Assembly: GCA_001632425.1 (NCBI GenBank)
Contig: KV425666.1
Span: 1-55,195 of the forward strand
DNA: 55,195 bases
Direction: 5' to 3'
Source: Neolentinus lepideus HHB14362 ss-1
Taxonomy: Eukaryota; Basidiomycota; Agaricomycetes; Gloeophyllales; Gloeophyllaceae
Below the pieces are notes generated by a model, which was not told the DNA's origin, did no database searches, and saw only the letters and a list, made by a program, of their open reading frames with translations. Numbering within the stretch: position 1 is the stretch's first letter; each line of letters begins with the position of its first letter. A program made the translations under genes and the position numbers. Positions 1 through 11,110 of the stretch are shown piece by piece.

Positions 1-71
1 AAAGTAATTATATGGGATATCCATTTTGATCAACATTTTGCAGGTCCTCAAAGAGTGGGACTCCCGCAGTG
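1..71. repeat. Right terminal repeat of a DNA element, cut by the window edge
   Basis: These 71 bases match positions 10830-10900 almost exactly, the right end of the complete element further on. The match ends at the same CAGTG terminus. Only the right end of this copy lies in the window, so its target duplication cannot be judged. The bases after it are TAT, against TAA at the complete copy. Confidence 0.85.
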
Positions 72-222
72 TATGTGCGGACTTTCCGCTGCACGGAGAG
101 TTTACTACATGTGAGTTTGGTGATCGATCGAAGCATTGGCATAAATATAGCCTGTGCGCAGCACTTTGCACGTATCTATAATATACGCTCTTTATATCCA
201 TCAGCAGGCATTTTCATATCGA

Positions 223-2463
223 ATGTTTCTCGTGAATGTCCTGTTATCGGCTATAGCCGCAATTGTGGCCTATACGCTGTGGCATACCGCGCGGATACTT
301 CTGAAGCCATTACTATCGCCTCTGAGGGACATTCCAGGACCTCCGAGTTCTAGCTGGTTTTATGGGAGTACGGGACTAATGAAAGCCGGTCTGGGAGAAC
401 AGGTCGAGCGATGGGCAGTACAGTATGGACATGTCTTCAGGGTCAAGTTCCCGATGGGCGTGAGTCGTCAATACCATTAGGAGTTTCGGGTCTAGTATTG
501 ACAGATGAGATAGTCGACTCGTCTTGTTACTCTTGACACCAAGGCGATCCACCACATTTTATCCCACTCTTACGACTATCCGAAGCCAGAACGAGGGCGC
601 CGAGTTCTTTCTAGAATATTTGGCGCAGGTCTACTTGTGGTAGAAGGTATGTGAATGAGAATTCCGCGGAGTGCTTAGAATTAATGATCATAGGTGAGGA
701 ACATAAACGACAGGTGATGCTGCACCTGAGATTCGTGTAGCTAAGTGCTGAAGTGCGTCATCTCCAGAAAAGGATCATGGCACGTATATCAATGTTATCT
801 AGAGAATGCCGCGCCTGAAACTTTATTGCAGAACCCGGCATTTGGTCCAATTCATCTGCGAGAAATGACAAGCATATTCTTCGACAAAGCAATTCAAGTA
901 CGTCCACATCTTTCTCAGCATCATTCCGTCTTGACCGTCCCGTTTCAAAGCTTCGAGACATCTGGCTCTCCCAGATTCCCACGTCGGGCGAGCCCGCGCA
1001 ACTTGATGCGCTTTCCTGGCTGAGTAGGATGACGTTAGACGTCATAGGGCTGGCTGGTAAGCGCTTTTACCACGTTAATGGCCTTTCAATGACAATTCGC
1101 CTGTCTGACAAGGCTTCGGCTATAATTTCGAGGCGTTGAACACTGATCAGAGACCGAACGAACTCAACCAGGCATTCGCCACGATCTTCCAGAGTCAGCA
1201 GAACAGCAATGCTATGTCTATCTTACTCATGTCGACCGGCCTACTATGGATCTTGGTGAACTTCCTTTCATTCTCCTCTACGTCATTCTCTTCCCTACTG
1301 AATAGATTTGTAGCCGACAGAACGAAGTCGGCGAATCAAAGAAGCGCGCAAGACGATGGACCGAATCGGGAAACAGCTGCTCGAGGAAAAGAAGAAAGCT
1401 GTCCGGGAAAGCATGGCAACGGATGGGAAGGTGGAGAAGAAAGCATTCGATGGACAGGATCTTTTAAGTCTGTTGGTGAAGGCGAATATGGCGGAGGATA
1501 TACCGGAGAACCAGAGATTGACGGATGATCAGGTGTTAGCTCGTACGTGTTCTGTATTACCTTTCAAGAGGTGCGCATTTTGAGTGAGACTGATGTGGGA
1601 TGCGTAGAGGTGCCGACGTTCATGATTGCGGGTCATGAGACAAGCAGGTATGTTGCATCCTACGGCCTGAATCCTTTCTCATACTCCTCCTTCTCTAGCA
1701 CTGGTGTCACTTGGGCCCTTTACGCCCTCTCCGTGAACCCTTCCGCCCAATCTAAACTTCGCTCCGAGCTTTTCGCAGTCTCCAATGAGACACCCAGCAT
1801 GGATGAGCTCAACGCCCTCCCGTATCTGGATGCGGTGGTGAGGGAGATGCTGCGTGTTCATCCGCCCGTGCCGGGAACCATGAGAGTCGCGGGAAAGGAC
1901 GATATAATACCGTTGAATAAGCCATTTGTGGACAAGAGGGGAAGGGAGCAGAGTGTCATAAGGGTGTCGAAGGGCGATGTGATGTCAGTGTCCATCGTCC
2001 CGATTAATCGGTCGAAGGAGATTTGGGGAGAAGATGGTCACGAGTTCAAGTAAGAAATCCGGTTTTCTAGCGATGAATAGGCATCATGGCTGAGTTGCTG
2101 ATCACGTAGACCGGAACGTTGGCTTACGCACTCGATACCCGACGCTGCCACGGCCGTACCCGGGATCTGGGGAAACGTCCTCTCTTTCCTGGGTGGACCG
2201 AGAGCGTGCATCGGGTACCGCTTCTCCCTTGTGGAGTACGTGGCGTTTCTCTGCATTTATCCCCTTGCAACTACATACTCACTCGTTCACGGCATTATAG
2301 GATGAAGGCGATAATCTTCACACTGATCCGGGCGTTTGAATTCGAGCTCGCGGTGCCGAAGGAGGAAATCGGAAAGAAGTCCATGATTGTGACGAGACCG
2401 ATGTTATTAAGAGACCCGAAAAAGAACCAGCTACCGTTGCTAGTCAGACCAGTGAGGCGATAA
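223..2463 (+). CDS. Cytochrome P450 monooxygenase, multi-exon
   Basis: Heme-thiolate monooxygenase, probably anchored in the ER by the N-terminal hydrophobic stretch ([17 protein letters not shown]) followed by the proline hinge DIPGPP. The ATG at 223 directly precedes this anchor. Introns that keep the frame include 460-513, 647-693, 898-950, 1057-1112, 1256-1313 and 1648-1698. Landmarks in order are an AGHETS oxygen-binding I-helix (about 1630), an EMLRVHPP K-helix (ExxR), a PERW motif, and the heme loop [13 protein letters not shown] with its cysteine ligand (about 2190). The C-terminus ends at TAA 2461. One junction is imperfect: between HKRQ (713) and NPAFGP (832) the simplest intron leaves about four residues missing compared with the usual family pattern. 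Substrate is unknown; multi-exon P450s of this kind are abundant in Agaricomycetes. Confidence 0.9.
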
Positions 2464-2861
2464 TTTCTTGTGCCTATGTGATCCATCGTACAAGGGGACT
2501 CGGCTGTGGAAGAATCCAATTTTTATTCGCCTCCATGCGACCTTGCTGATACGGAATGTAGTCTTACATAGTATACTAATATAAGTGTTTCGGCATGGGG
2601 ATACAAGATGGTGTCAATTTTAGGCTCGGGCTACAGTGAAAGACGAATCGCGGACAGCCAGGATGGGGTGGCTAATAAAACGTCGCAGCAATGAATGAAG
2701 AAGTATCAGGGACAGCCACGACAGCTTGTAAGGCATTTCCGCGTATCATAGCCTATGGATCTCATGCAATCCACACAGCGACCGGTTGAGATAATTATGT
2801 CGTGACGGAAGGAGGTCATGGCGAAATTTTTTGCTCTGTGTCACCCATCTGGACTATGGAA
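2464..2861. other. Intergenic region between convergent genes
   Basis: This is the 3' space between the P450 on the plus strand and kinase 1 on the minus strand. I see no convincing coding segment, repeat or RNA gene. Confidence 0.6.
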
Positions 2862-4644
2862 TCAGGCATTCCGTCTGGGAGAAGAACCGGTCCTGCATGA
2901 ATAGACGCGGACAAAAGGGAGCATAGGTGGACTCGATTCGGGGACCGATTCTGATAGGTCTAAATCCCATGCAAGATCTGGGTACGCGTGTACCGTAGAA
3001 AAGTCAGATTGGTCGGATTTCCGCGTAGCCTCGATGGGCGGTCTCTTTACCGCGTTATGGGAAAGATCACATCCTTTCAGCATTTCGTGAAGACTCCCTG
3101 TCTGTCCCGAAGCCACTAGAAGACGGCTGGGGGGCGGCATGCTTATACGGTTTGACTGCAGCCCTTTTTCTAAACTCTGCTTTCTATAAGGAGCTGCAGG
3201 AAAGGCAAAACGACTGGGATATCTAGAACGAGACCCCGCAACCGGGCTTGAAGTTCGAGTTCTAGGAAGGTCTTAGCTGGAATGACGAAAAATCTACCAA
3301 AGGGAATTCGCACTCAATATCGTGCACAGAATCTTCTAATAGTTCCTTCATAGAGGGGCGGTCTCCAGGACGATGACTCCAGCAACATGACGCCCATGTC
3401 CACAGCACATCCGACATCCGACGGTTTTCTTCCAGAGGTCGTTTGGGACGTTCTCCTCGTACGATTGCAAGCAAAGCGGCACCGTCTGTCCTGAGATGGG
3501 AAAAAGGAAGCTGGCCGCTAGAGACCTGGTTATATTTTTCAGTGTAGCTTCAAGTAATATATGTGTAGAATGTTACCTCTAAGCAGAGCATTCCAAAGGC
3601 GAAAAAATCTGACTGACGAGTTCTGACTGGATGCTCGAGCCCAAAGGCCTGGGGATCGTGCAGCTCAGGTGCCATCCATCGAGCAGACCCTGAGCCGGAG
3701 TTGCTGTGTGCCATATCGGACAAATGAGCGAGACCGAAGTCGGCGATGCGTGGATGCATATACTGATCTACGAGTACATTCGCCTGCAGACTCATCAGAT
3801 GTGCACGCCGCGATAATAACTTGGAAGGCGGACGCACACCTCGAACATCGCCATGCACTAGCCCATGAGCATGAAGATATTCAAGTCCAGCCGCAACCTC
3901 GCGCAGCTAGGTGAAGACGAAATAGAGGGAAATAAGGCAGACCTCTCTGATCAAGAAAATTCCTTACCATAGCATCAATTACTTGTTGAGAGGTTTTGTG
4001 TATAGTGGTGTAACGGACGATGTTGCCGTTCTCCATCCATGGAGAAACCATGAGAAAGGGAGACAAAGCATCACTCACGCATACCCCTACGAGAGGAAGT
4101 ATATTTCTATGCTTCATTGTACACCATATCAGAGCTTCTCGGAAAAGCGTCTATACTCAGTTCAAACAAGATTCATTCACAGTTCCAGAGCTATCTTACC
4201 TTTTTCATCTGCTGGCGTTTTTCCTGAGGATCATCGCTGTAAACACGTAGACGTTTGATAGCCACCGCTGAGCCGTTCCAATCCCCCTTGTGGACATCGG
4301 CAAATCCACCCCCAAAAGAAGCGAATTTTCCCATTTTTATACCAGCGATAAAAAGAGACGGAGGATACAAATCCACTTCTCGGGTGAACCTCAGCAGCAG
4401 ACGCAACACCCTCCTGTACAAATTTTTTTCGTCGTGTGTTTGGTTTTGGCGCCGTTCCTGTAAGGTCTGATAAAATTACATGAGACAATATCCTCCGGGT
4501 GGTTGAATCGAAGTAAATATATACATTCAGGAGAAAATCCAAGGACATTTCAGTCCGATGACGGCCCCAGGACTTCACAATTTCGTCTTCACGACATCTT
4601 TCAAAGGTATTGACGAGGAAGCGCACATGAGTTTCTGTCTCCAC
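2862..4644 (-). CDS. TKL-type protein kinase 1, multi-exon
   Basis: Serine/threonine or dual-specificity kinase of the fungal tyrosine-kinase-like type. Read from the right, an N-terminal helical segment (RFLVNTF, EDEIVKSWG) is followed by the glycine loop FGGGFADVHKG, the VAIKRLR lysine, HRNILPLVGV, the hinge VSPWMENGN, an HGDVRG catalytic loop split from ANVLVD by an intron, DFGLAHL (DFG), the APELHDP activation end, and the C-lobe RGERPKRP and RPGDRPSM. The tail reads TVHAYPDLAWDLDL, then about 25 more residues to a stop at 2862. The catalytic loop has HGDxR where most kinases have HRDxK. All other catalytic residues I looked for are present. The 5' end is unresolved: the frame stays open a little above 4644 and an upstream exon is likely. 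It is a close paralogue of the kinase at 5761-7463. Confidence 0.75.
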
Positions 4645-5559
4645 GATGTCGAATCCATACTGATTGCTGCGAACAGCTGGGTTTCGGTATATCGTAACAC
4701 ATTATCGTGCATTGGAAAATAATACCTAGTGACTCCATTTTTGGATTTGTTGAGCTCCCGCCATTGCTTTTCGGGAGTTCCGAAGAAAGGGTCGATACCA
4801 AGTGATTTTGAGAGAACACGAGCTTTGATCGAGAGGTTGAAAGGAGACAGATAGTCATTTCCTCCTCCAGGATCAGAAGCACGGCTAGGAAACATAATGC
4901 TCCAAGATTGAGATATCGCCCGAAAATTCGTTCAATCGATCCAATGGTGAATGAGAGACTAGATGGAGGGAGATTCACGAGTGGTGTAATGGCGCAGATC
5001 ATGTTTAAGGATGCATATGGACGAATGCCGGCAATGCTGCGCAGTGTACTGCCTGATTCAGATGATAGGTTCGAAGCGCCGCCTCCCCGGCAATGGAATA
5101 TGTGGCTATGATGCAGCCGGACAGTAGTAGACTAGATCTTGCACGTCGCGATTCCGGCAGTGTCCAAGAATATACATGGCTTCGGTGGACAGCATTTCTC
5201 TCAGAGTCTCGCATTCCCCTGATGCTTCTCTGTCACTTGACGTGAATCCTGAACTGCCATCAGTACCGGTCGCAACACTGCAACAATCAGCACATGTGCA
5301 TTTGAGTAAATCAGATTCGCTGGGGGCATTGGTACAGATACGAATCAGTCTTACAGCTCGGGTCTAATATGCATCAGAAATCTTCAGATCTTGTCCACAA
5401 AGGTCAGGGAAACGTCACGAATAACTCGAAATAATCTAGAGGCACCCTTCAAAGCAGGCGTCGCACGCCGAGTTGATGTAACGCGTACCGCAGCATTCTA
5501 CAGTTCCTGGCCCCATGCTAAATCGAGATAGCAGCGTATCGTCGCAGGCCGAAGAAAGT
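4645..5559. other. Region without a supported gene, possible 5' exons of kinase 1
   Basis: Minus-strand open frames around 4650-5000 could hold an upstream exon of kinase 1, because the frame of its N-terminal helix continues to about 4690. I could not join them with confidence. From 5100 to 5560 I see nothing recognisable. Confidence 0.35.
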
Positions 5560-5760
5560 AGTTGCTGGAGATGACCGCGGTTCCGGTTCCGGCCATTCAC
5601 GTTAAAGGACGGCTCTCGGGCGGATAATATCAACACAACTCGTCACCATATATCGTCGAGCATCGGCCGATACTCCGATGACGGCAGCCATCTCTTCCCA
5701 CAGATGATGGCGATGATGGGCACGGTTTCGGGAGAGGGGACGACCTCGAGTTCGAAGGCC
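5560..5760 (-). pseudogene. Remnant of a kinase C-lobe
   Basis: On the minus strand, VPIIAIICGKRW and YRPMLDDIW match the kinase 2 segments AAILAIIRGERP and DRPMSDNVW. An in-frame TGA follows. Beyond it the bases still resemble the WxxxPENRPSI segment (REPSFN in another frame). The piece sits directly after the stop codon of kinase 2. It looks like the 3' part of a tandem kinase copy that was deleted and decayed. No N-lobe or catalytic loop is present. Confidence 0.65.
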
Positions 5761-7463
5761 TTATAACTCCAAATCCCACGCGAGATCCGGATAGCAGTGC
5801 ACCGTGGGAGAGTCTGAGGATGAAGAAGGTGGTGACGCATTAATTTGCGATGTGCATGGCTCCTCCAATTCGTCCCAGGTGAGCGCAAGTTGTATCGACG
5901 GACGGTTCTCGGGTTGATGCTCCCAGTAACTCGTTACTCGCTGCCATACATTGTCAGACATCGGCCGGTCCTCGTCCTCAGGGCGGACGGGTCTCTCCCC
6001 CCGAATGATGGCAAGGATGGCAGCTCCATCAGTTAGACGATAAAATGGTACCTGGCCAGAGTACACCTACATTGTAATCAGCTAAGTACCCTGATAGAAG
6101 AGGGAGTGGCTAACCTCCACGCAGAGCAATGCGTAAGCGAATACATCTGTTGCCTGTGTTTTGGCCGGCTCTTCCTTTCCGAAGGCACTTGGATAATGCA
6201 ACTCGGGGGCCATCCATCGGACGGAGCCTGTTCCAGAGTGCGTCTGCGTCATGTCAGCTACTCGGGATAGACCGAAGTCTGTGAGACATGCATGCAAGGT
6301 GGAGTCGACTAATATATTCGCCTGCGAAATGTCAGGCGCTGCATCCTGAGATCCACAGACACTCACTCCTCTGATGTCTCCATGTACGAGTCCGCGAGAG
6401 TGAAGATAAGCAAGGCCGGACGCGACTCCATGAAGCTGATCATGGCAGGCCGGTCAATGAGAGACAGTTGAAGTATATGTGGGGTACGTGCCATACTGTC
6501 AATAACCCTCCTTCGAGGGTTCAGAGACGCTACCAAATCGACTATGTTGCCATTTTCCATCCAAGGAGAGATCATCAAAAAACGCGATGATTCGGGTTCA
6601 TCGAAGACGCCCATGAGCGGCAAAATATTGCGGTGATTCAGAGTACGCCATATCACCGCTTCTCTCATCAGCATCTGCCAGAAAACGTCGGTTCTTAGAA
6701 ATTGTCGAGTATCGTTATGTGCGTGCGCCGTACCCGTTCTCTCTTGTCTTTCCTCTCCTGCGAATCACAAGTGAACAGCCTCAAGCGCTTAACAGCCACC
6801 GGACAGCCAGCCAGGTAGCCCCGATAGACATCCGCAAAACCGCCTCCGTACCTTGGAAACCTCTCCGTTGTCACCCCTGGGGTCCATAATGAGAGAGGTA
6901 AGATGCCGTGGTCTAGAGTGAAACAAAGCAGGCAGCGCATCGCGCGTCGTTCGAGTTCAGGAGAGGAGATAAGTCCTTCTCTAAGTCCCTGAATAATCAT
7001 CATTTATTTGGGTTACTGCGACTTGCCACTGAAGAAGAGATACTGAGGGCATGTGCGCACCGATATGAGAAGGTCGACAAATTGTTCCGCGAAACACTTG
7101 CCCAGTCCTTTCAGGATCTCTTCATCCGTACGCTTCTCGAGAATCTCGACGAGGAAACGATGCAATCTCTTCTTTCGCATGACATTCCATGCTCTCGCGG
7201 CCCTGCATGACAAACATGAGTCCCTGGACATCTTGTATTGGCTGACAGCCAGCTCTATACCTTCTCTCGCTCCCGTGCTCATCCTCGTACCACCTATGTT
7301 CTCTCTCTTTGCCCTTCGTCGAGACAGGGTTCGGTATATCGCGCGGCGACGACTTCGACCGAGACGGCGCCTCCACTGTCGCATCGCGCACAGATTCGCC
7401 AGAGTGCAGTTCATGTATGGGCTGCGACCGGCGATTCCACAGATAAGTTAGTGCAGCAAACAT
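5761..7463 (-). CDS. TKL-type protein kinase 2, multi-exon
   Basis: Kinase paralogous to the one at 2862-4644. The ATG at 7463 opens a first exon (FAALTYLWNRR, then a polar stretch). A 54-nt intron joins it in frame to AARAWNVMRKKRLHRF and a helical segment (EILEKRTDEEILKGLG). An intron from 7060 to 6989 leads to GLREGLISS. Kinase landmarks are YGGGFADVYRG, VAVKRLR, LNHRNILPLMGV, ISPWMENGN, GLVHGDIRG, ANILVD, DFGLSRV, MAPELHYP, IRGERPVRP and PENRPSI. The protein ends exactly after TVHCYPDLAWDLEL, a tail shared with kinase 1. The loop is HGDIR instead of HRDLK. Lysine, DFG and APE are intact, so activity is plausible. Substrate and pathway are unknown. Confidence 0.8.
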
Positions 7464-7897
7464 CACTTATGACAGATGATTAGGCCTGGTCCCTTGGCGT
7501 GTAAGAAGGTGGGCCTACTGGTGAGTACTTGAGCGACGATATCGCCGGACTGGACGTGAGATGGTTGGCTATGCAGACCACATCGCCTCGTCTGTCTTTC
7601 ACATAGGCGCCCATCGGATCTATTTGATCTGCGTCAGGTGCGACAGAGCACAGCAATCGGAGAACGTGACTTACTGGCATCATGACAGACGATTGTGGTC
7701 CGAAAAAAACCGAGCCTCAACTTCTTACGGGGAGTGACGGGTGTTATTATATTACGTCCATCAATACTACCAAAAAGCCAGTTGCAAGTTCAATTAACCT
7801 AGATTAGATATACATACATTGGCACGAGCTATGAAGACACCAAGGATATCAGTAACGATACAATAATAATAACACACAAAACTCTTTGCCACTCAGC
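7464..7897. other. Intergenic region upstream of kinase 2
   Basis: This stretch holds the presumed promoter of kinase 2 and the 3' flank of the DUF6699 gene. There is an AT-rich segment near 7730-7870. I see no gene in it. Confidence 0.5.
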
Positions 7898-9126
7898 TCA
7901 TTCTCGCCGTGCTCTCGTCTTCATTTCCCACACGCCCCTCTTCCCGGGGACGAGCCCTTCAAAGATATAGCTCTCGCACAAAAAGTCCACGCGTCGGATA
8001 CCCTTCCCCCTCTCCTCTGCGTCTTCCCCACACCGTTCGTTCCACGCCGTGTGGATCCTGCCGCGCTCCGCGTCCCCAAGCATGTCATTGTAATAATCCT
8101 CATGCCGGATTGGGCGCTGCATGTCTTCCCATATTGCCTGCAACAAATCGTGTATCGTGACGGACGGCGCCTGCTCGGACTCGACGGTGATGATCCAGGG
8201 TGTGGCGGTGTGGATGAGGTGGAGGTCCGGGAGCGGCCGATTCGTCGCGAATTGGATGAGGTCGAAGGAGGATAACCGCCGGTCGAGGTGGTGAAACTGG
8301 AGGCTCATGGCGAGGGGCTGGCGCAAGTCCCACGTCAACGGCGGGTCCCTAGGATAGTATTGCAACATCGGGTGCAGCACTACGTCGGAGATGTCTCCAA
8401 AATCTGGCAAGAAGCTTTTAGTATCCAAGAATCCGATCTTATGGACACTGCGGCTCGCCTTTCCCTCCCGAGACACTCTTGCTCCTGAGCAGGGATCCCA
8501 ACCTCGACCTTGGTAGCTGGAAGTTGGACCTCCACGATGCTGGAGGGCGACCTGTGGCAAGAAGTCCTGTCTTACGCTTTCTGCGGGAGCTGATCCCCGT
8601 GTCCGACGCAGACCGTGTTAACTCCCAACCTGAAGGTGCTGGACTCAACTGGCCAGGCGAGTAGGACAGCGGAGTGGCTGGCGGGGAAAGGAAATATGGA
8701 GAGGGAGGGGCAAGAAATGAGGCGGGAGAGGGAGGGAAAGGATACGGGGCAGGCGAAGTGGGAATGAACGGAGATTGAACGTGAGGCTGCCATAGCATCG
8801 GCCAAGCAGGACTTGGGCCTGTAACATGTTGAGTCATAAGCAACTTAAGCAGTTGAGCGAACATAGGCAAGCTCACCGAACATTTGTGGCGTCGGCGGCG
8901 TCCATGCCGGCCAAGGCGATCCCGGAGGAACTTGGCTATTTAACTGATACGAGCCTAGGTCAGGTAGCGCGGGAGGAAAGGCTGCAAAGGCACTATAAGG
9001 TGTGTGCAGGTATGCATCTGATCGTGCCGGTGAAGCAGGATACGCCCCAGAAAAAGCTTGAGCGTTAGACGCGTCCACGAGCGGGGGGAGGTCGTCGTCG
9101 AATTCGTCGTTAAGCATGTGAGGCAT
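7898..9126 (-). CDS. DUF6699 protein 1, three exons
   Basis: Protein with a C-terminal DUF6699-type domain, a family of unknown function common in basidiomycetes. Exon 1 starts at ATG 9126 (MPHMLNDEFDDDLPP; a second Met lies three codons on). It is acidic then low-complexity, and ends near 8877 at a GTGAGC donor. Exon 2 (8818 to about 8500) is rich in Pro and Ser, with PPSPYF-like repeats and a basic patch (RRKRK). Exon 3 (from about 8400) carries the domain: VVLHPMLQYY, LTWDLRQPL, TPWIITVE, VTIHDLLQAI, RRVDFL and FEGLVPGKRGVW, with the stop at 7898. The exon 2/3 junction has more than one possible donor. The disordered head and compact C-terminal domain match the genes at 23825-25066 and 40375-41166. 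Confidence 0.75.
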
Positions 9127-9673
9127 TTCGCAGCAACTTCCGAGCTTTAATATCAATGACACGAGGCAGCGGTTAGAACAACCGAGCGCTAATTCACGAA
9201 ACTGCTGGCCATGTCCATGGGAGATCACGATTGTGATTGTCCCATATGGAACCACGGCCAGGCACTGCGTCCGAGCCTCACTTTTCTGGCGCCGAACGAG
9301 GATCTCCTTGCCAACTCTGCCTAATTGTTTCTCAAAGAATAGTGTCCAGTCTGAGTGAAAGCAAGTATGCAGAGTTGACAAGTTACCATCTAGCGTACGA
9401 CAGCGAAATTCGTCTTTTTGTCACGTATTTGTCATTGTTTTTTTCCTTGCCGCGTATGGCAATCCACGTTCTAACATCATCTAGTTCGGTTCACATGTCA
9501 GACAAAGTCGCAAGGTATTTGTTCTGAGTTGACTACAGAAGGACCGTATATCAAGAGCGCAGCTTGTCCTTGTCTCGATTTGAGAGACTGAGAGGTGGAC
9601 TAGCAAAGAAAATACCAAATATAGAAAATAATTACTAAATAGAGGAGATACAAAATCTCTTGTCAGTGCCTAA
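9127..9673. other. Upstream region of DUF6699 gene 1
   Basis: I see no convincing gene here. The stretch lies between the DUF6699 start and the inverted-repeat element, so it should contain that gene's promoter. Confidence 0.5.
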
Positions 9674-10900
9674 CACTGCGGGAGTCTCACTCTTTGAGGA
9701 CCTGCAAAATGTTGATAAAAATGGATATCCCATATAATTACTTTGGCAAACCATTCTGTCAAAGAGAAAAGTATATACTAAGGGAATAGTCAACAGACTG
9801 GACGAAATATTATCTATTTTATTACCTTCAAGATCGCTTGAATATCTATAGTTAAACATCGAGCAAAACTGATAGCAAAATATTTTCTCCGAGAAGGATT
9901 TTTGTAAGCAAGTTTGTTTTAAATCTTTGCCGACTCTTAAATGGTAAATAATTATATATATTACCATAAGGGCTATTTAGGTGTTATCTTATGTAATACC
10001 ATATATTATCTTTTGAGGGTATAAAAAAGTATATGAAAAAGTATATATTTGGGACTGAGTCAGAATGTATTGCCCGGTGATCGCCCATTGGGGGCCCAGT
10101 GGCCACCCACAGAGCGCTCGGTGATCGCCCACAGAGCGGCCACAGCTGTGCCATAAGCACCCACTAATCGCATGATGCCCAATACTTGCCAAGGTAGTGG
10201 TTAGTGAAGAAATTAACCAAAGACGATACGATGCGGGCGCGCTTGCCCCGAGCGGTCGGTTGCCCGCAGGGCAATCGCGTACTGTACAACAAGTCTTATA
10301 TACGATTTTCTTATCATCCCGAATATGGGCGCCTCCGGCGCCCCCCCCCTCGCGACCACATGCGAGCCCGCGAGCTCGACCCGAAACCCGAATTCCAACA
10401 GTTAGTTGTACATATTCATCATTATCTATTACTACATAGAGTAGTTGTCATGGGCATAGCTCTTGTGGGCGGTCAGTGGGCAATCACTGGGCGGTCAATG
10501 GGCAATACATTTTGATGGAGTCAGGAATATATATTTTCCGACTCACTTTTAGATGACACCAAAATGTGAAATAATATATTATATAATAATGTAATTAAAA
10601 AGGCTGAACATTATTAAAAGTATGGATAGCCACTTAGGCAGCTACCCAAACCTGAAATATATCCATTCCATAAATGGATTTCAAAAGCAAATCTTGTGTT
10701 ACTTCTTTTCCATTCTGTTTATATTTAATCATTGTGGTCATCTTGAAGGTAATGCTGTGGATAATATTTTGTCCAGTCTACTGAGCATTCTCTAAATATT
10801 TAAGTTTTCCCATGACAGAATATTTTGCGAAAGTAATTATATGGGATATCCATTTTGATCAACATTTTGCAGGTCCTCAAAGAGTGGGACTCCCACAGTG
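9674..10900. mobile_element. Complete non-autonomous DNA transposon with long inverted repeats (PIF/Harbinger-like)
   Basis: The element starts CACTGCGGGAGTC and ends in the reverse complement, GACTCCCACAGTG. The two ends match over about 190 bases with small differences. The flanking triplets are both TAA (9671-9673 and 10901-10903), which fits the 3-bp TWA target preference of PIF/Harbinger elements. Inside there are subterminal inverted copies of GGTGATCGCCCA-like motifs (10065-10140 against 10445-10510). No transposase frame is visible, so it would depend on a partner elsewhere. Most of it is AT-rich; 10230-10390 is GC-rich. A second copy ends at position 71. The superfamily rests only on the target triplet; hAT or mariner origins fit less well. 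Confidence 0.75.
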
Positions 10901-11110
10901 TAAAGCGTAGCTGCCATGCTACAGCAAGACTGCGATAGATAATAATAGTATCTTCTTCTGTATTCCGAGGTCTAATATTTTGAGTTTCGTGAGTCATTTG
11001 ACTGCTGCGGAAGGTCCTGGGGTCTCTTCACTCGAAAGAGCCTTTCTACCGCATCCGCTACTTCTATATTGACCGGACAAGTGGACGAAATAACTTGGCA
11101 GATCCACGCA

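Noticed and set aside
1..71. 3-bp TAA target duplication at the first element copy
   Set aside because: The flanking bases are TAT and the other end is outside the window, so a duplication cannot be claimed.
758..1045. Minus-strand frame inside the P450
   Set aside because: Antisense shadow of P450 exons with splice-consistent coding on the plus strand.
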